A stretch of 64,000 nucleotides of DNA, taken from assembly GCF_040954835.1 (NCBI RefSeq), contig NC_090706.1, forward strand, positions 29,645,148-29,709,147. The letters are read 5' to 3'. The notes beneath the pieces are model-generated. The model was not told where the DNA came from. It worked only from the letters and a program-made list of their open reading frames with translations, and ran no database searches. A program made the position numbers and the translations under genes. Positions 21,901-36,900 of this stretch are shown piece by piece (position 1 is the stretch's first letter; every line of letters starts with the position of its first letter). Source of the DNA: Lepisosteus oculatus. Lineage: Eukaryota > Chordata > Actinopteri > Semionotiformes > Lepisosteidae.

Positions 21901-24900
21901 CATGGCAGTGAAGTGTGGGGTCCCCTCACAGACCAGGAGTACAGTCAATGGGACAAACATCCCACAGAAAAACACCTAACAATGCATGCAGGGCCGAATG
22001 AGATCAATACCCACCATTAATAAACACACAGAAGAGAGTATTAAAATATTGGCTACACCTAAAAAACAGCGACCAAAATTTCTACCACCACAAGGCCCTG
22101 CAGAGCCGAGAGCTGAGCCCAACAAAGAGCCTAAACAAAACAAATACAATGAACGTAAAACAAAAATCTATAGACATTTACAGACGTTGACAATAAAGTC
22201 ACAATCATTGTCTCCCAATAGTGCTCCATATGTTTATAGGTAAATATCTTATGATGTGTCTGTATTGTATTGTAAATGAATGTCTGTAGATTTTTTATGT
22301 GAATTGTGTTTGTTTTGCTTTGGCAACACTGATTTTACTCTTTGGTCCTGCCAGTCAAGCATCTTGAATTGAATTGAGAGGCAGAGAGAAGCAGGGAGCA
22401 GGAGGGAGGAAAGGAGAGGAAAGAGGGGAGAAGGAGAGACGGGGCAGGCAGAGCAGAGTGGGGAGGGGAGCCTGTGTTGAAGAGAGGGAGTACAGGCTGG
22501 GTTTGAGAGGATGGGGAGCCATGAGAGGGGCACACAGAGCCTTGAGGGTCAAGGGTCGTTTGGCCAGTAGAGGCCACAGGGAAGCAAGAGTCCCTGCCCC
22601 CTGCTCAGGGTGCGCCCCGAATCAGAACCAGCGCTGCGCCCCGGGACAGCCGTGCACCCTGCCGCCTCTGTCGGCGCCCCCTTCAGGTGGCTCCTGGGCC
22701 CATTCCACAGTAAGGGACCTTTTTCGGGTGGGAAAGTAACTCTGGCTGGGCCAGCGAAACCGATCCCTTACCTTCGGGGCGGCGTTATAGTCTGTGGAGA
22801 GAGAGAGGGGCGTCAGCGACGATACCGCGCTCTGTTTCTCTGCGGGGTGACACACGCAGTCGCCCCACGGTGAGGCCCGTCTGGGGCCTCATTTAAATCA
22901 GAATTCATTGCGTGTCGAGTTGGGATCTATTTACACGGGACAGCATGAAATAAAGCAAACACATCGCGGCAAAGGAGACGGCCGATCGGCCTCTGACGCC
23001 TCTGACAGCTCTGCAGGTCGACGCTCAACACAGATGCGGCCAGGCGGCTGCTGCACACGCCAACAGACCAGGTCTTTGGTCTTCAGCTGACGAGGGGGCT
23101 CTTAAAGGGTTGTGAAGGGATATGAGAAGACGAGATCTAGAAAAATGTTGACCACAGCCCACGTGAGACAGGCAAGACAGCACAAAGACGAGAGAGACAG
23201 TGGAACACGAATCTCACCCTGTCTTGTTTTCTTGCTGCAAGGAAGAGAAAAAGAGAAAAAGCGAGTCACATACTGACTAGTATTAGAGTATGTTAGAATA
23301 AACGCCAAGATTTACACCACGAGTGCTCATGTTATGATCGTTTTGCGATTCAAGCAGTGCAATAGATCACAATCCTAGTCCGCAGCAGACTGATCCACTC
23401 CAGGCTTTACAGTGTTTTACAGCCCAATATTCAAAAACCTTAGCAGTTTCAGTGCTTCAAAGAAGCCAAGGGTGTGTTAGTGCCCAAGTTTTTGAATATA
23501 CATGTGTGTCTGCGCTGTGTCCCTGATGGACTGGCCTGCGGGCAGAGTGGGTGGAGGTGGTACCTTGGATGGGGGACTCTTTGCTAGCGCCAGGGATCCC
23601 TGGCAGCCCGGGCAGGCCCCTCTCCAGAGTCGTGGGCTTCTTACTGCGGTCAACCGAGGGGGCAGCATGGCCTGACGGAGCTGCAGGCAGAAGGGCACAG
23701 TGCGTGATGGAGGGTCACAGACACAGTGATACACACATGGGCACACACACTGATACATACACACACTGGCACACAGGCACAGTGCGTGATGGAGGGTGAT
23801 GTAGGGTCACAGACACAGTGATACACACATGGGCACACACACTGATACATTCACACACTGGCACACAGGCACAGTGCGTGATGGAGGGTGATGGAGGGTC
23901 ACAGACACAGTGATACACACATGGGCACACACACTGATACATACACACACTGGCACACAGGCACAGTGCGTGATGGAGGGTCACAGACACAGTGATACAC
24001 ACATGGGCACACACACTGATACATACACACACTGGCACACAGGCACAGTGCGTGATGGAGGGTGATGGAGGGTCACAGACACAGTGATACACACATGGGC
24101 ACACACACTGATACATACACACACTGGCACACAGGCACAGTGCGTGATGGAGGGTCACAGACACAGTCATACACACATGGGCACACACACACACACACAC
24201 ACATACACTGAAACATGCTCACTAATGAACACCCTCAAACACATATGTACTGGTATACACACGGATGCTCACTGACACGCAGAAAGCAGACACATAAATC
24301 CTCCCTGAGAAACCATCAGTCAGACAGCTGGCTGGACAGAAATAGGGACTCACGCTTGTTTGGGGGTCTGAATGGTGCCTGGGGAGACTCTTCGCGTCTT
24401 GGGGGAGGTGGGCCCATCTACACAGAAAGAGGAGTTTATGACATGCTGACCAATAGGACACTGAAGCACATGAACACACACTGAAGCTGAGACCCACACA
24501 TATGTTCAGAGGAGGATATAAAATCCTCAAAGACACTAACACACTCAACTTCATGACTTCTTCAGAATCAAAAGTGAAACATGAACCAGAGGACACCAGT
24601 GGAAATTATAGGGAAGAGCCCTTAAAACTGAGAAGGGGTGCACTTTACACAAAGGGTAGTGGGAGTGTGGAACAAGCTGCCCAGACATGCTGTTGAAGCC
24701 GATACCCTGGTTTCTTTCAAGAAACAGCTGAATGAGGTCCTCCTTATGACAGGAGGCATTTCTTTGGATTAATTAACCAAATGAGCTAGACTAACTGATT
24801 GGCCAATCGTTCGTAACCTTTGTGATGTACTTAAGATTCAGTGAGACTGTGAGTGAGAAAGTACAGTAATAGAGATACAGAAATAAATACAGAGAGGAGT

Positions 24901-27900
24901 ATAGGGACTCACAGTACGGTTGTTGAACCCAGGCAAGGTTGGGCCAGGACGCTGTGGGGGGGCAGGCGGTTGACTTGGGAGTGTCTTCATTGATGTGCCA
25001 CGAGACTGGTTATCTACAGACACAACGACACCACAGCTGACACACAGAAGGTATAGTAGTCTGTACACTGTGAAGGCAGTACAGTCCCTGTGTAGAGTGT
25101 GTGTACTGTACCTGTATACAGGTAACACTGTGAAGGCAGTACAGTCCCTATGTAGAGTGTGTGTACTGTACTTGTATATTGGTAACACTGCGAAGCTTGT
25201 ACTGTACCTATGTAGACAGAGTTGTTATTAATGGGCTTGGCTGGGAAGATCTTGTTAGGCTGATCATCAGGGGGCTCAGAGGGAGGGGGTTCATAGTCGT
25301 TGTCACTCTCCCCCCCCTCGGGCCCTCCCTCTGTTGGGGATTCATAATCACCCCCACTACCAACATCATCCTCTGCGTCCGGACTCTCGTAGTCATCACT
25401 GTCCTCCTAGAAGGACAGGCACACAGGCAGGGTTATAAGATAACTTTTATTGGCCATATACAATTTCTTGTATTAGGAATTTGTCTTTTCGCAGACCCCA
25501 ACTTGCTCTCCATGAGACACACAGACAGGGAGAGAAGCTGGGGGTCAGAACGCAGGGTCAGCCATTTATACAGCACCCCTGGAGCAGTTGGGCCTTGCTT
25601 AGGGGCCCAACGGAGTAGGATCGCTGTTCTGGCCGGGGGTTACGAACCGGCAACCTTCCAGCCACAGGCGCAGATCCTGAGCCACAGAGCCACCACACCG
25701 TTGGAGAGAGACACTGAGAAGGAGCAGCAGACAGAGACAGGCAGAAAGGCAGAGTAAACCCAGAGACAGACAGGGCTCAGACAGACACAGGGGAGAATGA
25801 CCACAATCATGACAGTCCAGTCCAGGGCTCAGACAGAGGGACAGAGAGAGACTGGCCACAGTAATAACAGTCCAGGGCTCAGACAGAGGCACAGAGAGGG
25901 ACTGACTGCAAGAACAGCAGCCCAGGGTTCAGACAGAAGGACAGAAAGAGACTGACCACAGAAACCAATGGCTCAGACAGAGAAAACAGCCTTGTAGCTA
26001 CAGTGACCTAACAGCTCTACTTACAAACTCCTCTGAGTCCCAGCCTTGATCATTGTCCTGAGGGAATTCTACTGAGAGAGGATAGAAAGGTGGGGACAGA
26101 GTAAGGTGACATTTATTATCAACAGAGATGCACACAGAAAACTGCACAGCCATGAGGCTAACATAGCCAGACAGACAGATGCTGCAACATAGAGACATAA
26201 ATACTGTAGTTAGACAGGCAGATACCTGATACTGCGGATGGACAGATAGACAGACACACACTGTAGTGAGAGAGATAGACACATACTGTAGTTAGAGAGA
26301 TAGACACATACTGTAGTAAGACAGACAGATCCAGCTGATGGACTGAAATCATATCATGCTCTTCCAGAGTCATTCTCCTGATTGGCGTTGTAAAATTGGA
26401 CCTTGCAAGCATACAGACTTTCCAACAGGCCAGGACACATTGAGCACAGACTCCTGAGCAGAGAGGACACCAGCCCCACAGGACAGTCCTCCTGGGGGAG
26501 GGGGGCACTGGCACACACCGAACTGGCAGCATGTCCCCTACCTTGTTCTTTGATCCTGAGAGGTGCCTGCCTGTGAGAGAGAGGAAGAATGACAGTGGGG
26601 TCACTGACTTTCCAAATCAAACTGCTCCCTCGTGGGGTTTCTCGATCACTCTGTCAGCCTGGTGAACCTCTGCCTGCATCCCCAGGAACCCCAGCCAGGG
26701 CTCCAGTGAACCACAGCCAGCGTCCCAGCACACACCAGCCAGCGTCCCAGCACACACCAGCCAGCGTCCCAGCACACACCAGCCAGCGTCCCAGCACACA
26801 CCAGCCACGACTCCAGTGAACCTCAGCCAGCATCCCAGCGAAACCCAACTAGCGTTCCATTGAACCTCAGCCAGTGTCCCAGCGGACCTCAGCCAGCATC
26901 CCAGCGAACACTAGCCAGCGTTCCAGTGAACTGTCTTTCCATATTTCTGCACAAGCCATATGTGATAGTCTCTATACTGTACACAGCTATATAGGAAAGA
27001 TCTCTTTACTATACACATGCCACTGTATATATGACATGTTTCTATACTGTATACATCTCTATATTGTACAGGAGCTATTGTATATATGACACATTTCTAT
27101 AATTTACACGTCTCTATATTGTACACAGCTATGACTTATCTCTATACTGAACATAATCTATGACACGTCTCCATACTGTACATAAACTATATATGTGATA
27201 CAGGTGGTAACTAATGGACAGTGACTGGTGACTGGTAACTCACTTCTTGTGGAAAAGACCCCTCTTCTCCTCCTTCTTGTTGATGTCATGACACAGTCGG
27301 CTGATCATCCTGGAAAGAAACAAAGCAGCAGCGAGCCTCTGTTAAAGACCCTGAGCACAGAACCTGCACACACTCTGCGTGCACGCCCTGTGTCCAGCCC
27401 AAAGACAGAGTAGTATGTCACAAGCTCTCTGAAGGACAAGAGATTGAGAGAACGCCCTGTGTCCAGCTCAGAGAAAGAGAAGCTTGTCCCAGGCTCTCTA
27501 AAGGACAGGAGACTGAGAGCACACCCTGTGTCCAGCCCAGAGACAGAGAAGATTGTCACAGGCTCTCTGAAGGACAGGAGACTGAGAGCACGCCCTGTGT
27601 CCAGCCCAGAGACAGAGAAGATTGTCACAGGCTCTCTGAAGGACAAGAGATTGAGAGAACGCCCTGTGTCCAGCCCTGAGACAGAGAAGATTATCACAGG
27701 CTCTCTGAAGGACAGGATACTGACAGCACACCCTGTGTCCAGCCCTGAGACAGAGAAGATTGTCACAGGCTCTCTGAAGGACAGGAGACTGAGAGCACAC
27801 CCTGTGTCCAGCCCAGAGACAATGAAGATTGTCACAGGCTCTCTGAAGGACAGGAGACTGACAGCACGCCCTGTGTCCAGCCCTGAGACAGAGAAGATTA

Positions 27901-30900
27901 TCACAGGCTCTCTGAAGGACAGGAGACTGAGAGCACACCCTGTGTCCAGCCCAGAGACAGAGAAGATTGTCACAGGCTCTCTGAAGGACAGGGGACCTGA
28001 CGTCAGAGATGACAGACAGAGGCCACACTGCACGTCCCTCTGGCCTACTCTCAAAGGATGTGGTCACACTGGGCCCTCTTCTGTGGATGACGCATTGTCC
28101 CACGCGCTGTCTCTCAGATTCCACTTCGAAATGTGCTGCACTGCTACGACTGAACTAAAACTGCTGCAGATATAAAATTCTCTCCCTCTGATCCATACTA
28201 GTGTGAATCTGACCATCTCAACATACACACACAAACTCAGATGCACAAAGATACACACAAATACACAAGAAAGAAACACACAGAAACACAAAGATACACA
28301 GGTACACACACAGACAGAAAGTCCTTGCTGCTTCGCTTTGTTCAGTTTAGAAATTCCTGTGTCTCTATTTCCTGTGTATCATGTATACCTCATGTGTATT
28401 CATGTATAAGTGTACAGGTACACATGACACTCTCCAGTGACTGTGTGTGAGTGTGTGTGTACAGGTACACATGACACTCTCCTGTGACTGTGTGAGTGTG
28501 TGTGTACAGGTACACATGACACTCTCCTGTGACTGTGTGTGTGTACAGGTACACATGACACTCTCCTGTGACTGTGTGTGTGTACAGGTACACATGACAC
28601 TCTCCTGTGACTGTGTGTGTGTACAGCTACACATGACACTCTCCTGTGATCGCCCCACTGACAGTTGTGCCACGGTCTGTATTTCTCAGCTGTGACTCTT
28701 GCTCTTCTTGCATCAGTGTTTCTGAGAGTGTGAGGGGGTGGGCCCCGTCTCTGATGACTCCTTCGGTCTTGCGGGGGGTGATCTTGGGTGATGAGGCAGG
28801 CTGCGAGGGGGCAGACACACGGGATGTTTCCATGGGAGCTGGATGGCGTAAGAGACCAGCCTCACTTCCTCTGTAAGTGTCGTGGGACCTAGTTCCTTGA
28901 TGAAGGCCTGGCCACTGTCAGAATGACACTCTGTATCTCTACTGTTGGTCACTCCAGGGCGCACTGGACAACATGTCAGGGAATCACTAAAACCCACAAT
29001 AACTCCACAGGGATACATCTGTCCTGGTTTCCTCTTCTCTGGGGAATCCAAGCAGAAGCTAACATTGACAACCCTCACTTCACTTCACAGGCTTCTTCTT
29101 TCTTGATGGCTCGTCTTGATGGATCAACCCTGGTCCTGAAAACCCAATAGTGGGGAGACGGCAGCAGTTTCACCAGATCTGATTGGGCTGAACCAGTCCT
29201 TGGACCCTGGTGTCTTAACTGTGTCTGTGACCAGGAGTTCTGACCTGATCGATTGGACTAGCACGACTGTCCAGACTGAGGACTGTCCCCTCAGGGATCT
29301 GTCCTTTGGGAATCTCTCTCAGTGCAGTATCATATTGCTAAAGATTGAAAGGAAGGAAGGAGAGGAATGACTGAGAGCAAGAGAAGGAAGGGATAGCGAC
29401 ATAGAAAGGGGAGATGAAAAAGATGAGAGAATAGAAGATAATGAAGATGGAGGCAGGCAAGTTGACAACCTTGGGTGAGAAGGAGGAGAGAAGAAAGGAG
29501 AGAGGACGGAGGGCAGAGAGACAGGAAAGAACATACAGGATGTGTTGCTGTTGCACTGTGCCAGTGCGAGGCTGTGAGCAGATGTACTGACAGGCCTGTA
29601 CAGAGATGGGATGGCTCAGAGAAATACTCACGGCGCATGCAGCTTGGGGAACTTCTGCAGGTCGTTCTCTGACATGTCCTGAAAAACAGCAGGAAAATAT
29701 AGTCAGTCAGCGCATCCCGCATCAACAATAAAGGCTCAGCAAGAGCCCCTTGACCCTAAGAGGAATAATCCATGTCTATAGAGGTGATATGTACTGTAGA
29801 TAACAGGATAGGGCCATTTAACAAAGTTGACATGTGTTGTGGGAGACAAGATAGGACCCTATCTACAGAGTGTACATGTACTGTAGATAATAGGATAGGA
29901 CCATGTCCACAGAGGTGATATGTAGGTGACAGGATAGGACCATGTCCACAGAGGTGATATGTAGGTGACAGGATAGGACCATGTCTACAGAGTTGACATG
30001 TACTGTGTATGACAGGATAGGGCTGTGTCTACAGAGGCGATATGTAGGTGATAGGATCGTGTCTACAGAGGTTAAAACAAAGTGGCCGTAAATGATAACT
30101 TTGGGATCATTGCATTTCTTTTAGAATCTGGACCAAATTATGTTCTTTGGTATGGTTAGTTAATTACACAGACTTCATTGTTACAATACTACCTTAATTA
30201 TTCTAAGTGAAGACTGTAAAATAGGCTGAGAACTTATATAATGACAGTAAAACGCTTTCGCTGGACTCACATAAACAGAATAAATAAAATATCACAATAA
30301 CTCAATCACACAGTGCAGACAGTTATGATACAACATGAATAATAGTTGACTCACCAAGAATCTGGGGCCATTTATACTGTGCTTCTTGACCACTCTGTCA
30401 CAGTCCTTCAAGTCCATCTGTGGAGACAGGAGTGGGACATCAGTACGAAAATCTCCAACTGTCACAGCACTCAGTCTAGGAGACCTGTCTTCAATGGTCT
30501 TCTCTAACAGACCCCTTTCACCCCCTCTCCTGCAGCCTGTACCCCACTGTCTCTCTATCAGACCCCTCAATCCTCTCCTGCAGTCTGTACCCCACTGTCT
30601 CTCTGTCAGACCCCTCAATCCTCTCCTGCAGCCTGTACCCCACTGTCTCTCTGTCAGACCCCTCAATCCTCTCCTGCAGCCTGTACCCCACTGTCTCTCT
30701 GTCAGACCCCTTTCACCCCCTCTTCTGCAGCCTGTACCCCACTGTCTCTCTGTCAGACCCCTTTCACCCCCTCTCCTGCAGCCTGTACCCCACTGTCTCT
30801 CTGTCAGACCCCTCAATCCTCTCCTGCAGCCTGTACCCTACTGTCTCTCTGTCAGACCCCTTTCACCCCCTCTCCTGCAGCCTGTACCCCACTGTCTCTC

Positions 30901-33900
30901 TATCAGACCCCTCAATCCTCTCCTGCAGCCTGTACCCCACTGTCTCTCTGTCAGACCCCTCAATCCTCTCCTGCAGTCTGTACCCCACTGTCTCTCTATC
31001 AGACCCCTCAATCCTCTCCTGCAGCCTGTACCCCACTGTCTCTCTGTCCAACCCCTTTCACCCCCTCTCCTGCAGCCTGTACCCCACTGTCTCTCTGTCA
31101 GACCCCTTTCACCCCCTCTCCTGCAGCCTGTACCCCACTGTCTCTCTGTCAGACCCCTCAATCCTCTCCTGCAGCCTGTACCCCACTGTCTCTCTATCAG
31201 ACCCCTCAATCCTCTCCTGCAGCCTGTACCCCACTGTCTCTCTGTCAGACCCCTCAATCCTCTCCTGCAGCCTGTACCCCACTGTCTCTCTGTCAGACCC
31301 CTTTCACCCCCTCTCCTGCAGCCTGTACCCCACTGTCTCTCTGTCAGACCCCTCAATCTTCTCCTGCAGCCTGTACGCCACTGTCTCTCTATCAGACCCC
31401 TCAATCCTCTCCTGCAGTCTGTACCCCACTGTCTCTCTATCAGACCCCTCAATCCTCTCCTGCAGCCTGTACCCCACTGTCTCTCTGTCCGACCCCTTTC
31501 ACCCCCTCTCCTGCAGTCTGTACCCCACTGTCTCTCTATCAGACCCCTCAATCCTCTCCTGCAGCCTGTACCCCACTGTCTCTCTGTCCGACCCCTTTCA
31601 CCCCCTGTCCTGCAGCCTGTACCCCACTGTCTCTCTGTCAGACCCCTTTCACCCTCTCTCCTGCAGCCTGTACCCCACCGTCTCCCTCTTAGTCCTCTCT
31701 CACCCCCTCTCCTGAGGTCTGTGCTAGTTTAGGTTTGATGGGGACTCACTCTCTCCCCTCAGTGACGAACACTGCAGTCACCTCCTGTATCTGTCGCAAG
31801 CTGCACGTCTCCAGCATTATTCTCCATTATTCTCCAGCGGCTTCTCTGCAGAGCTATGTGGTGAATAATGGGTTTCTGCTGCACCACAATCTCCCCAATT
31901 CCTACCCGTCTGGAGGAGCTCCTACCGGCATAGAGCTGAGTACCAAAGTATTCATTTATAAAGTATTAAAGTGATTACTACCACAGGGGTGTGAAAATCT
32001 AGTCTGAGCCAGGATTGCAAAGACTTTCTCTGCACAATGTAAATCTTCATTACTGCAGCTATGTAGAGCAATCTTGACAGGGGTCCCTGAAGAGATGTAC
32101 AGGATATATTTTTATTCATATTTCTAATTAAAAAAACTATGAAGTGATTTCAAAACTGAGATTCTGTCGCTTACTGAAAAAGAAGATGTGTACATTTTAT
32201 TTTGCTCTGGTATCACAGACACAGTTTAAGCTGGCAGCTCTGAATCATTGGGACAGAAGCAGGCCCTGCTTTAACCTGCTGGGAGCTCTGAGCTCTGAGT
32301 TGTACTGGACTGGACTGGACCTACTTGGGCTGGGTTGTATTGGGCAGAACTGGACCTAGCTGGGTTTGGTTGACCTATATTGGACTGGACTGGACCTAGC
32401 TGGGCTGGGTTGTATTTGACTGGACTGGATTTATCTGTGCTGGGTTATATTTGACTGGATTGGACCTATCTCGGCTGGGTTGTATTTGACTGGAATGGAC
32501 CTAGCTGGGATGGGTTGTATTTGAGTTGAATAGACCTAGCTGGGCTGGGTTGTATTGGACTGGACGTAGCTGGGCTGGGTTGTTTTTGACTAGAATGGAC
32601 TTAGATGGTTTGGGTTGTATTGGACTGGACTGGCCTTAGACTGGATTGGACCTAGCTGGGCTGGGTTGTATTGGACTGGACTGGACCTAGCTGGTTTGGG
32701 TTGTATTGGACTGGACCTATCTCGGCTGGGTTGTATTTGAGTGGACTGGACCTAGCTGGGCTGGGATGTGTTTAACTGGACTGGACCTATCTTGGCTGAG
32801 TTTTATTTGACTGGACTGGACCTAGCTGGGCTGGGATGTGTTTAACTGGACTGGACCTAGCTGGGTTGGGTTAGGCTGGTGTGTGCTGCAATGGACTGCA
32901 TAGGCATGGTTTTGTCTACACCAGACCTGACTGTAGCAGCACTCCTATGAACAGGTGCAGCAGCACTTACTTCACAGCTGCGCTACAGGGTATCCGAGCA
33001 GTGGCCTGACACATGCCCTGCTGGGTGCTGGAGGAAGCACTGCAGGGCGCGCGGTACCTGCTGTGGTCTGGCCCTGTCTGCGCTGCTCCTTTAATCTCAT
33101 TCGCCGATGCTCCGTCTCTGCCCGACACACTTCCTGCCCCAGGGCTGGGCGCGTCAGCAGTGGCCTTGCTATGATTTTCCATGCGTCACCAAAGCGGGCG
33201 CCCAGCTGGAACTGGCTGACATTAAGAGCGGATCGGACTTTGGGAGTCTTCCAGTCTGCCACAGTGGAACAGTCTGCATGTTGGCCTCAGACTTCACAGA
33301 ACATAACCATGAATTTACTGGGCAGTGGGTTCCCCTTCTCTATCTTCTTCTCCCATATCTCTAAACTCTACACCATGACTTCACTGGGCTAGGCCGTTTC
33401 TCTTTATTTTATCCCACACATGATTCAAACCCACAACCCTGCTGTCTGACAGACAAGGTTCTGAGCATCACTCCTCAGTGCTATGACCACACTGTCCTGC
33501 AGCACACTTTCCTAATGGGGGTGACTGTGTGAGTTCAGAAGTCTGATTCCTGAGCATCACTCCTCACTGCTATGACCACGCTGTGCTGCAGCACACTTTC
33601 CTAATGGAGGTGAAGGTGTGAATTCAGGAGTGTGAGCACTGCTCCACACTGCTATGACCATGCTCTAAAACACACTCACCTAATGAAGATGAAGGCTCTG
33701 CACAACCAAGAGAGGAGAGAGAGAGAACAGAGGTTTGAGGGTAGAGAGAGAAGACAGAGAGGCAGGGGAGAGAGTGAGAGAGAAGAGGGGACAGAGAGGC
33801 AGGGGAGAGAGTGAGAGGGTGTACTGGTACAGTCAGAGCCATGAGTCAGGGTGCTGTGGGCTGTTGGCCACACTGGGGGGTGGGGGTGGGGGTTCCTGGC

Positions 33901-36900
33901 TGCAGCTATTTCTCTTACAGGCTCCTTTCTGGATCTCAGTTTGTCACAGCACCATGTGTGCCAAGAGCCTCAACACTGGACTGAACTCAGGTACAAGGAC
34001 ACCCTGCCCACAAAGGTACACCCACACGTCAGTCTGTGCTCTTACTTAAGAGTTAGTTCCATCCATTCCCTGACTCAGTGGGAAGGTGGCACTCATATTT
34101 GTTAGTGCACCCAGTGACGGGCCGAGATAAACTCCACTGGTCAGTGAGGGGCTGAGCAAAGCTCCACTGGTCAGTGACGGGCCTAGATGAGCTCCACTGG
34201 TCAGTGATGGGCCTAGATGAGCTCCACTGGTCAGTGACGGGCCTAGATGAGCTCCACTGGTCAGTGATGGGTCTAGATGAGCTGTACTGGTCAGTGACGG
34301 GCCTAGATGAGCTCCACTGGTCAGTGACGGGCCTAGATGAGCTGTACTGGTCAGTGACGGGTCTAGATGAGCTCCACTGGTCAGTGATGGGCCTAGATGA
34401 GCTGTACTGGTCAGTGACGGGCCTAGATGAGCTGTACTGGTCAGTGACGGGTCTAGATGAGCTGTACTGGTCAGTGACGGGCCTAGGTGAGCTCCACTGG
34501 TCAGTGACGGGCCTAGACGAGCTCAAATGGTCAGCGACAGCGTGAGCAGAGCTCCATTTGGCTAAACGCGAACTCACTGCAGCCAGCGCTAACTCACTGG
34601 GGACAACAGTGGACAATCTCACTGCAGGCAAAACTAGCTCGCTTCAGACAACACGAGCACACTGCTGGCAACATTAACACACTGAGGACAATAAACATCA
34701 GCTGCAGGCAACGCTAACTCACTACGGGCGACTCTAACACAACGCTAACTGTGGGGGACACTAACACAATGCTAACTCACTATGGGTGACTCTAACACAA
34801 TACTAACTGTGAGGCACACTAACACAATGCTAACTCACTGCGGGTGACTCTAACACAATACTAACTGTGAGGCACACTAACACAATGCTAACTCACTGCG
34901 GGCGACTCTAACAATGCTAATTCACTGCAGGGGGTGCTGACACAACACTAACTCACTGTGGGCGATGCTAACACAACGCTAACTCACTGCAGGGGATGCT
35001 AACACAACGCTAACTCACTGTGAGGTGCGCCAACACAATGCTAACCCACTGCAGGTGACGCTTACACAACTCTAACTCACTGCAGATGTTGCTCACTCAC
35101 TGTGGGCGACGCTAACAATGAAAACTCACTGCGGGCAACTAACACAACTCTAACTCACTGTCAGTGACTCTAACACAACTAACTCAGTGTGGGCAACTCT
35201 AACAGAATGCTAACTCACTGCATGTGACAGTCTTAACACGCAGCACACAACGCCAACACACTGCATACAACGCTAACTCAGGGTAGACAACGCTAACACA
35301 TTGGAGACAACGCCAACACACTGGAGACAACGTCAACACTTTTGACAAAGCTAACTCACTGGAGACAATGCCAACACACTGGAGACAATGCCAATTTACT
35401 GCAGACAACATGAACTCACTGTAAACAACGCTTAATTCACTGTACGCAATGCTTACTCACTGTAGGCAATGATAATTTACTGATGGGTGATACGAATTCA
35501 GTGACGGGTGATACTAACCCATCGCAGACAACGCTAACTCGTAGGCAACACAAATTTGCAGTGGGCAAGGCTAATACAGTGTGAGTGATGTTAACACACT
35601 GCAGACAACACTAACACACCTCTGAATCACTGAAGGCTATGCTCACAAACTGCAGATAATGCTAACACACTGCAGACAATGCCTACTTGCTGTGGGAAAT
35701 ACTAACTCATTGTGGGCAATACTAACATACTGTAGGCAATGCTAACACATTGTAGACAACGCTAACTCACTGCACACAAAGCTAGCATGCAGCAGACAAT
35801 GCTAAGGTAGCAAGCAACACTAACACATTGTAGACAATGCTAAGGTAGCAAGCAACACTAACACATTGTAGACAATGCCAGCTCACTGGAGACAACATTA
35901 ATTCACTGTACACAATGCTAATGCAGTCGACAACGCTAACATGGTGTAGTTAACTCACTGCAGACAACGCTAACTCACAGTAGACATCACAAACTCACTG
36001 GAGACAACGCCAACACACTGGAGACAATGACGATTTACTGCAGACAGCATTAACTCACTGTAAACAACGCGAACTCACTGTAGACAACACCAACACACTG
36101 TAGACAATGCTTAATTCACTGTACGCAATGCTAACTCACTGACAGGTGATACTAACACAGTGCAGGTAACGCTAACTCATCGCAGACAATGCTAATTCGC
36201 TGTTGGCAACACAAAATTGTTGTGGGCAAGGCTAATACAGTGTGAGTGATGTTAACACACTGCATGCGACGCTAACACACCTCTGATTTACTGAAGGCTA
36301 TGCTGACTCAGAAGATAATGCTGACTCACTGAAGACAACGCTCACAAACTGCAAATAATGCTAACACACTAGAGACAATGCCTACTTGCTGTGGGAAATG
36401 TGAACTCATTGTTGGCAATACTAACATACTGTAGGCAATGCTAACACATTGTAGACAACGCAAACTCACTGTAGACAACGCTAAGGCAGTAGACAACACT
36501 AACACATTGTAGACAACGCTAACACACTGCAGACAAAACTAAGGTAGCAGACAACACTAACACATTGTAGACAATGCCAGCTCACTGGAGACAACATTAA
36601 TTCACTGTACACAATGCTAATGCAGTCGACAACGCTAACATGGTGTAGTTAACTCACTGCAGACAACGCTAACTCACAGTAGACATCACAAACTCACTGG
36701 AGACAACGCCAACACACTGGAGACGACGCTAACTCACTGGAGACGACGCTGCTAACTCACTGGAGACGACGCTAACACACTGGAGACGAAGCTAACACAC
36801 TGGAGACGACGCTGCTAGCACACTGGAGACGACGCTGCTAGCACACTACGGGCGACGCTAACTCACTGGAGACAAGGCTTCCATAACGACAACACAACCC

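Noticed and set aside
27305-28175. Overlapping 208-249-aa frames on both strands
   Set aside because: Produced by a 69-bp minisatellite; no start context or family resemblance.
30386-31732. 448-aa plus-strand open frame and 237-aa minus-strand frame
   Set aside because: Entirely made of 48- and 51-bp tandem units whose lengths are multiples of three; open on both strands, no homology, inside LCP2 intron 1.
34117-34545. CRISPR-like array of 30-bp repeats
   Set aside because: Units are directly contiguous without unique spacers, and the context is a eukaryotic intron.
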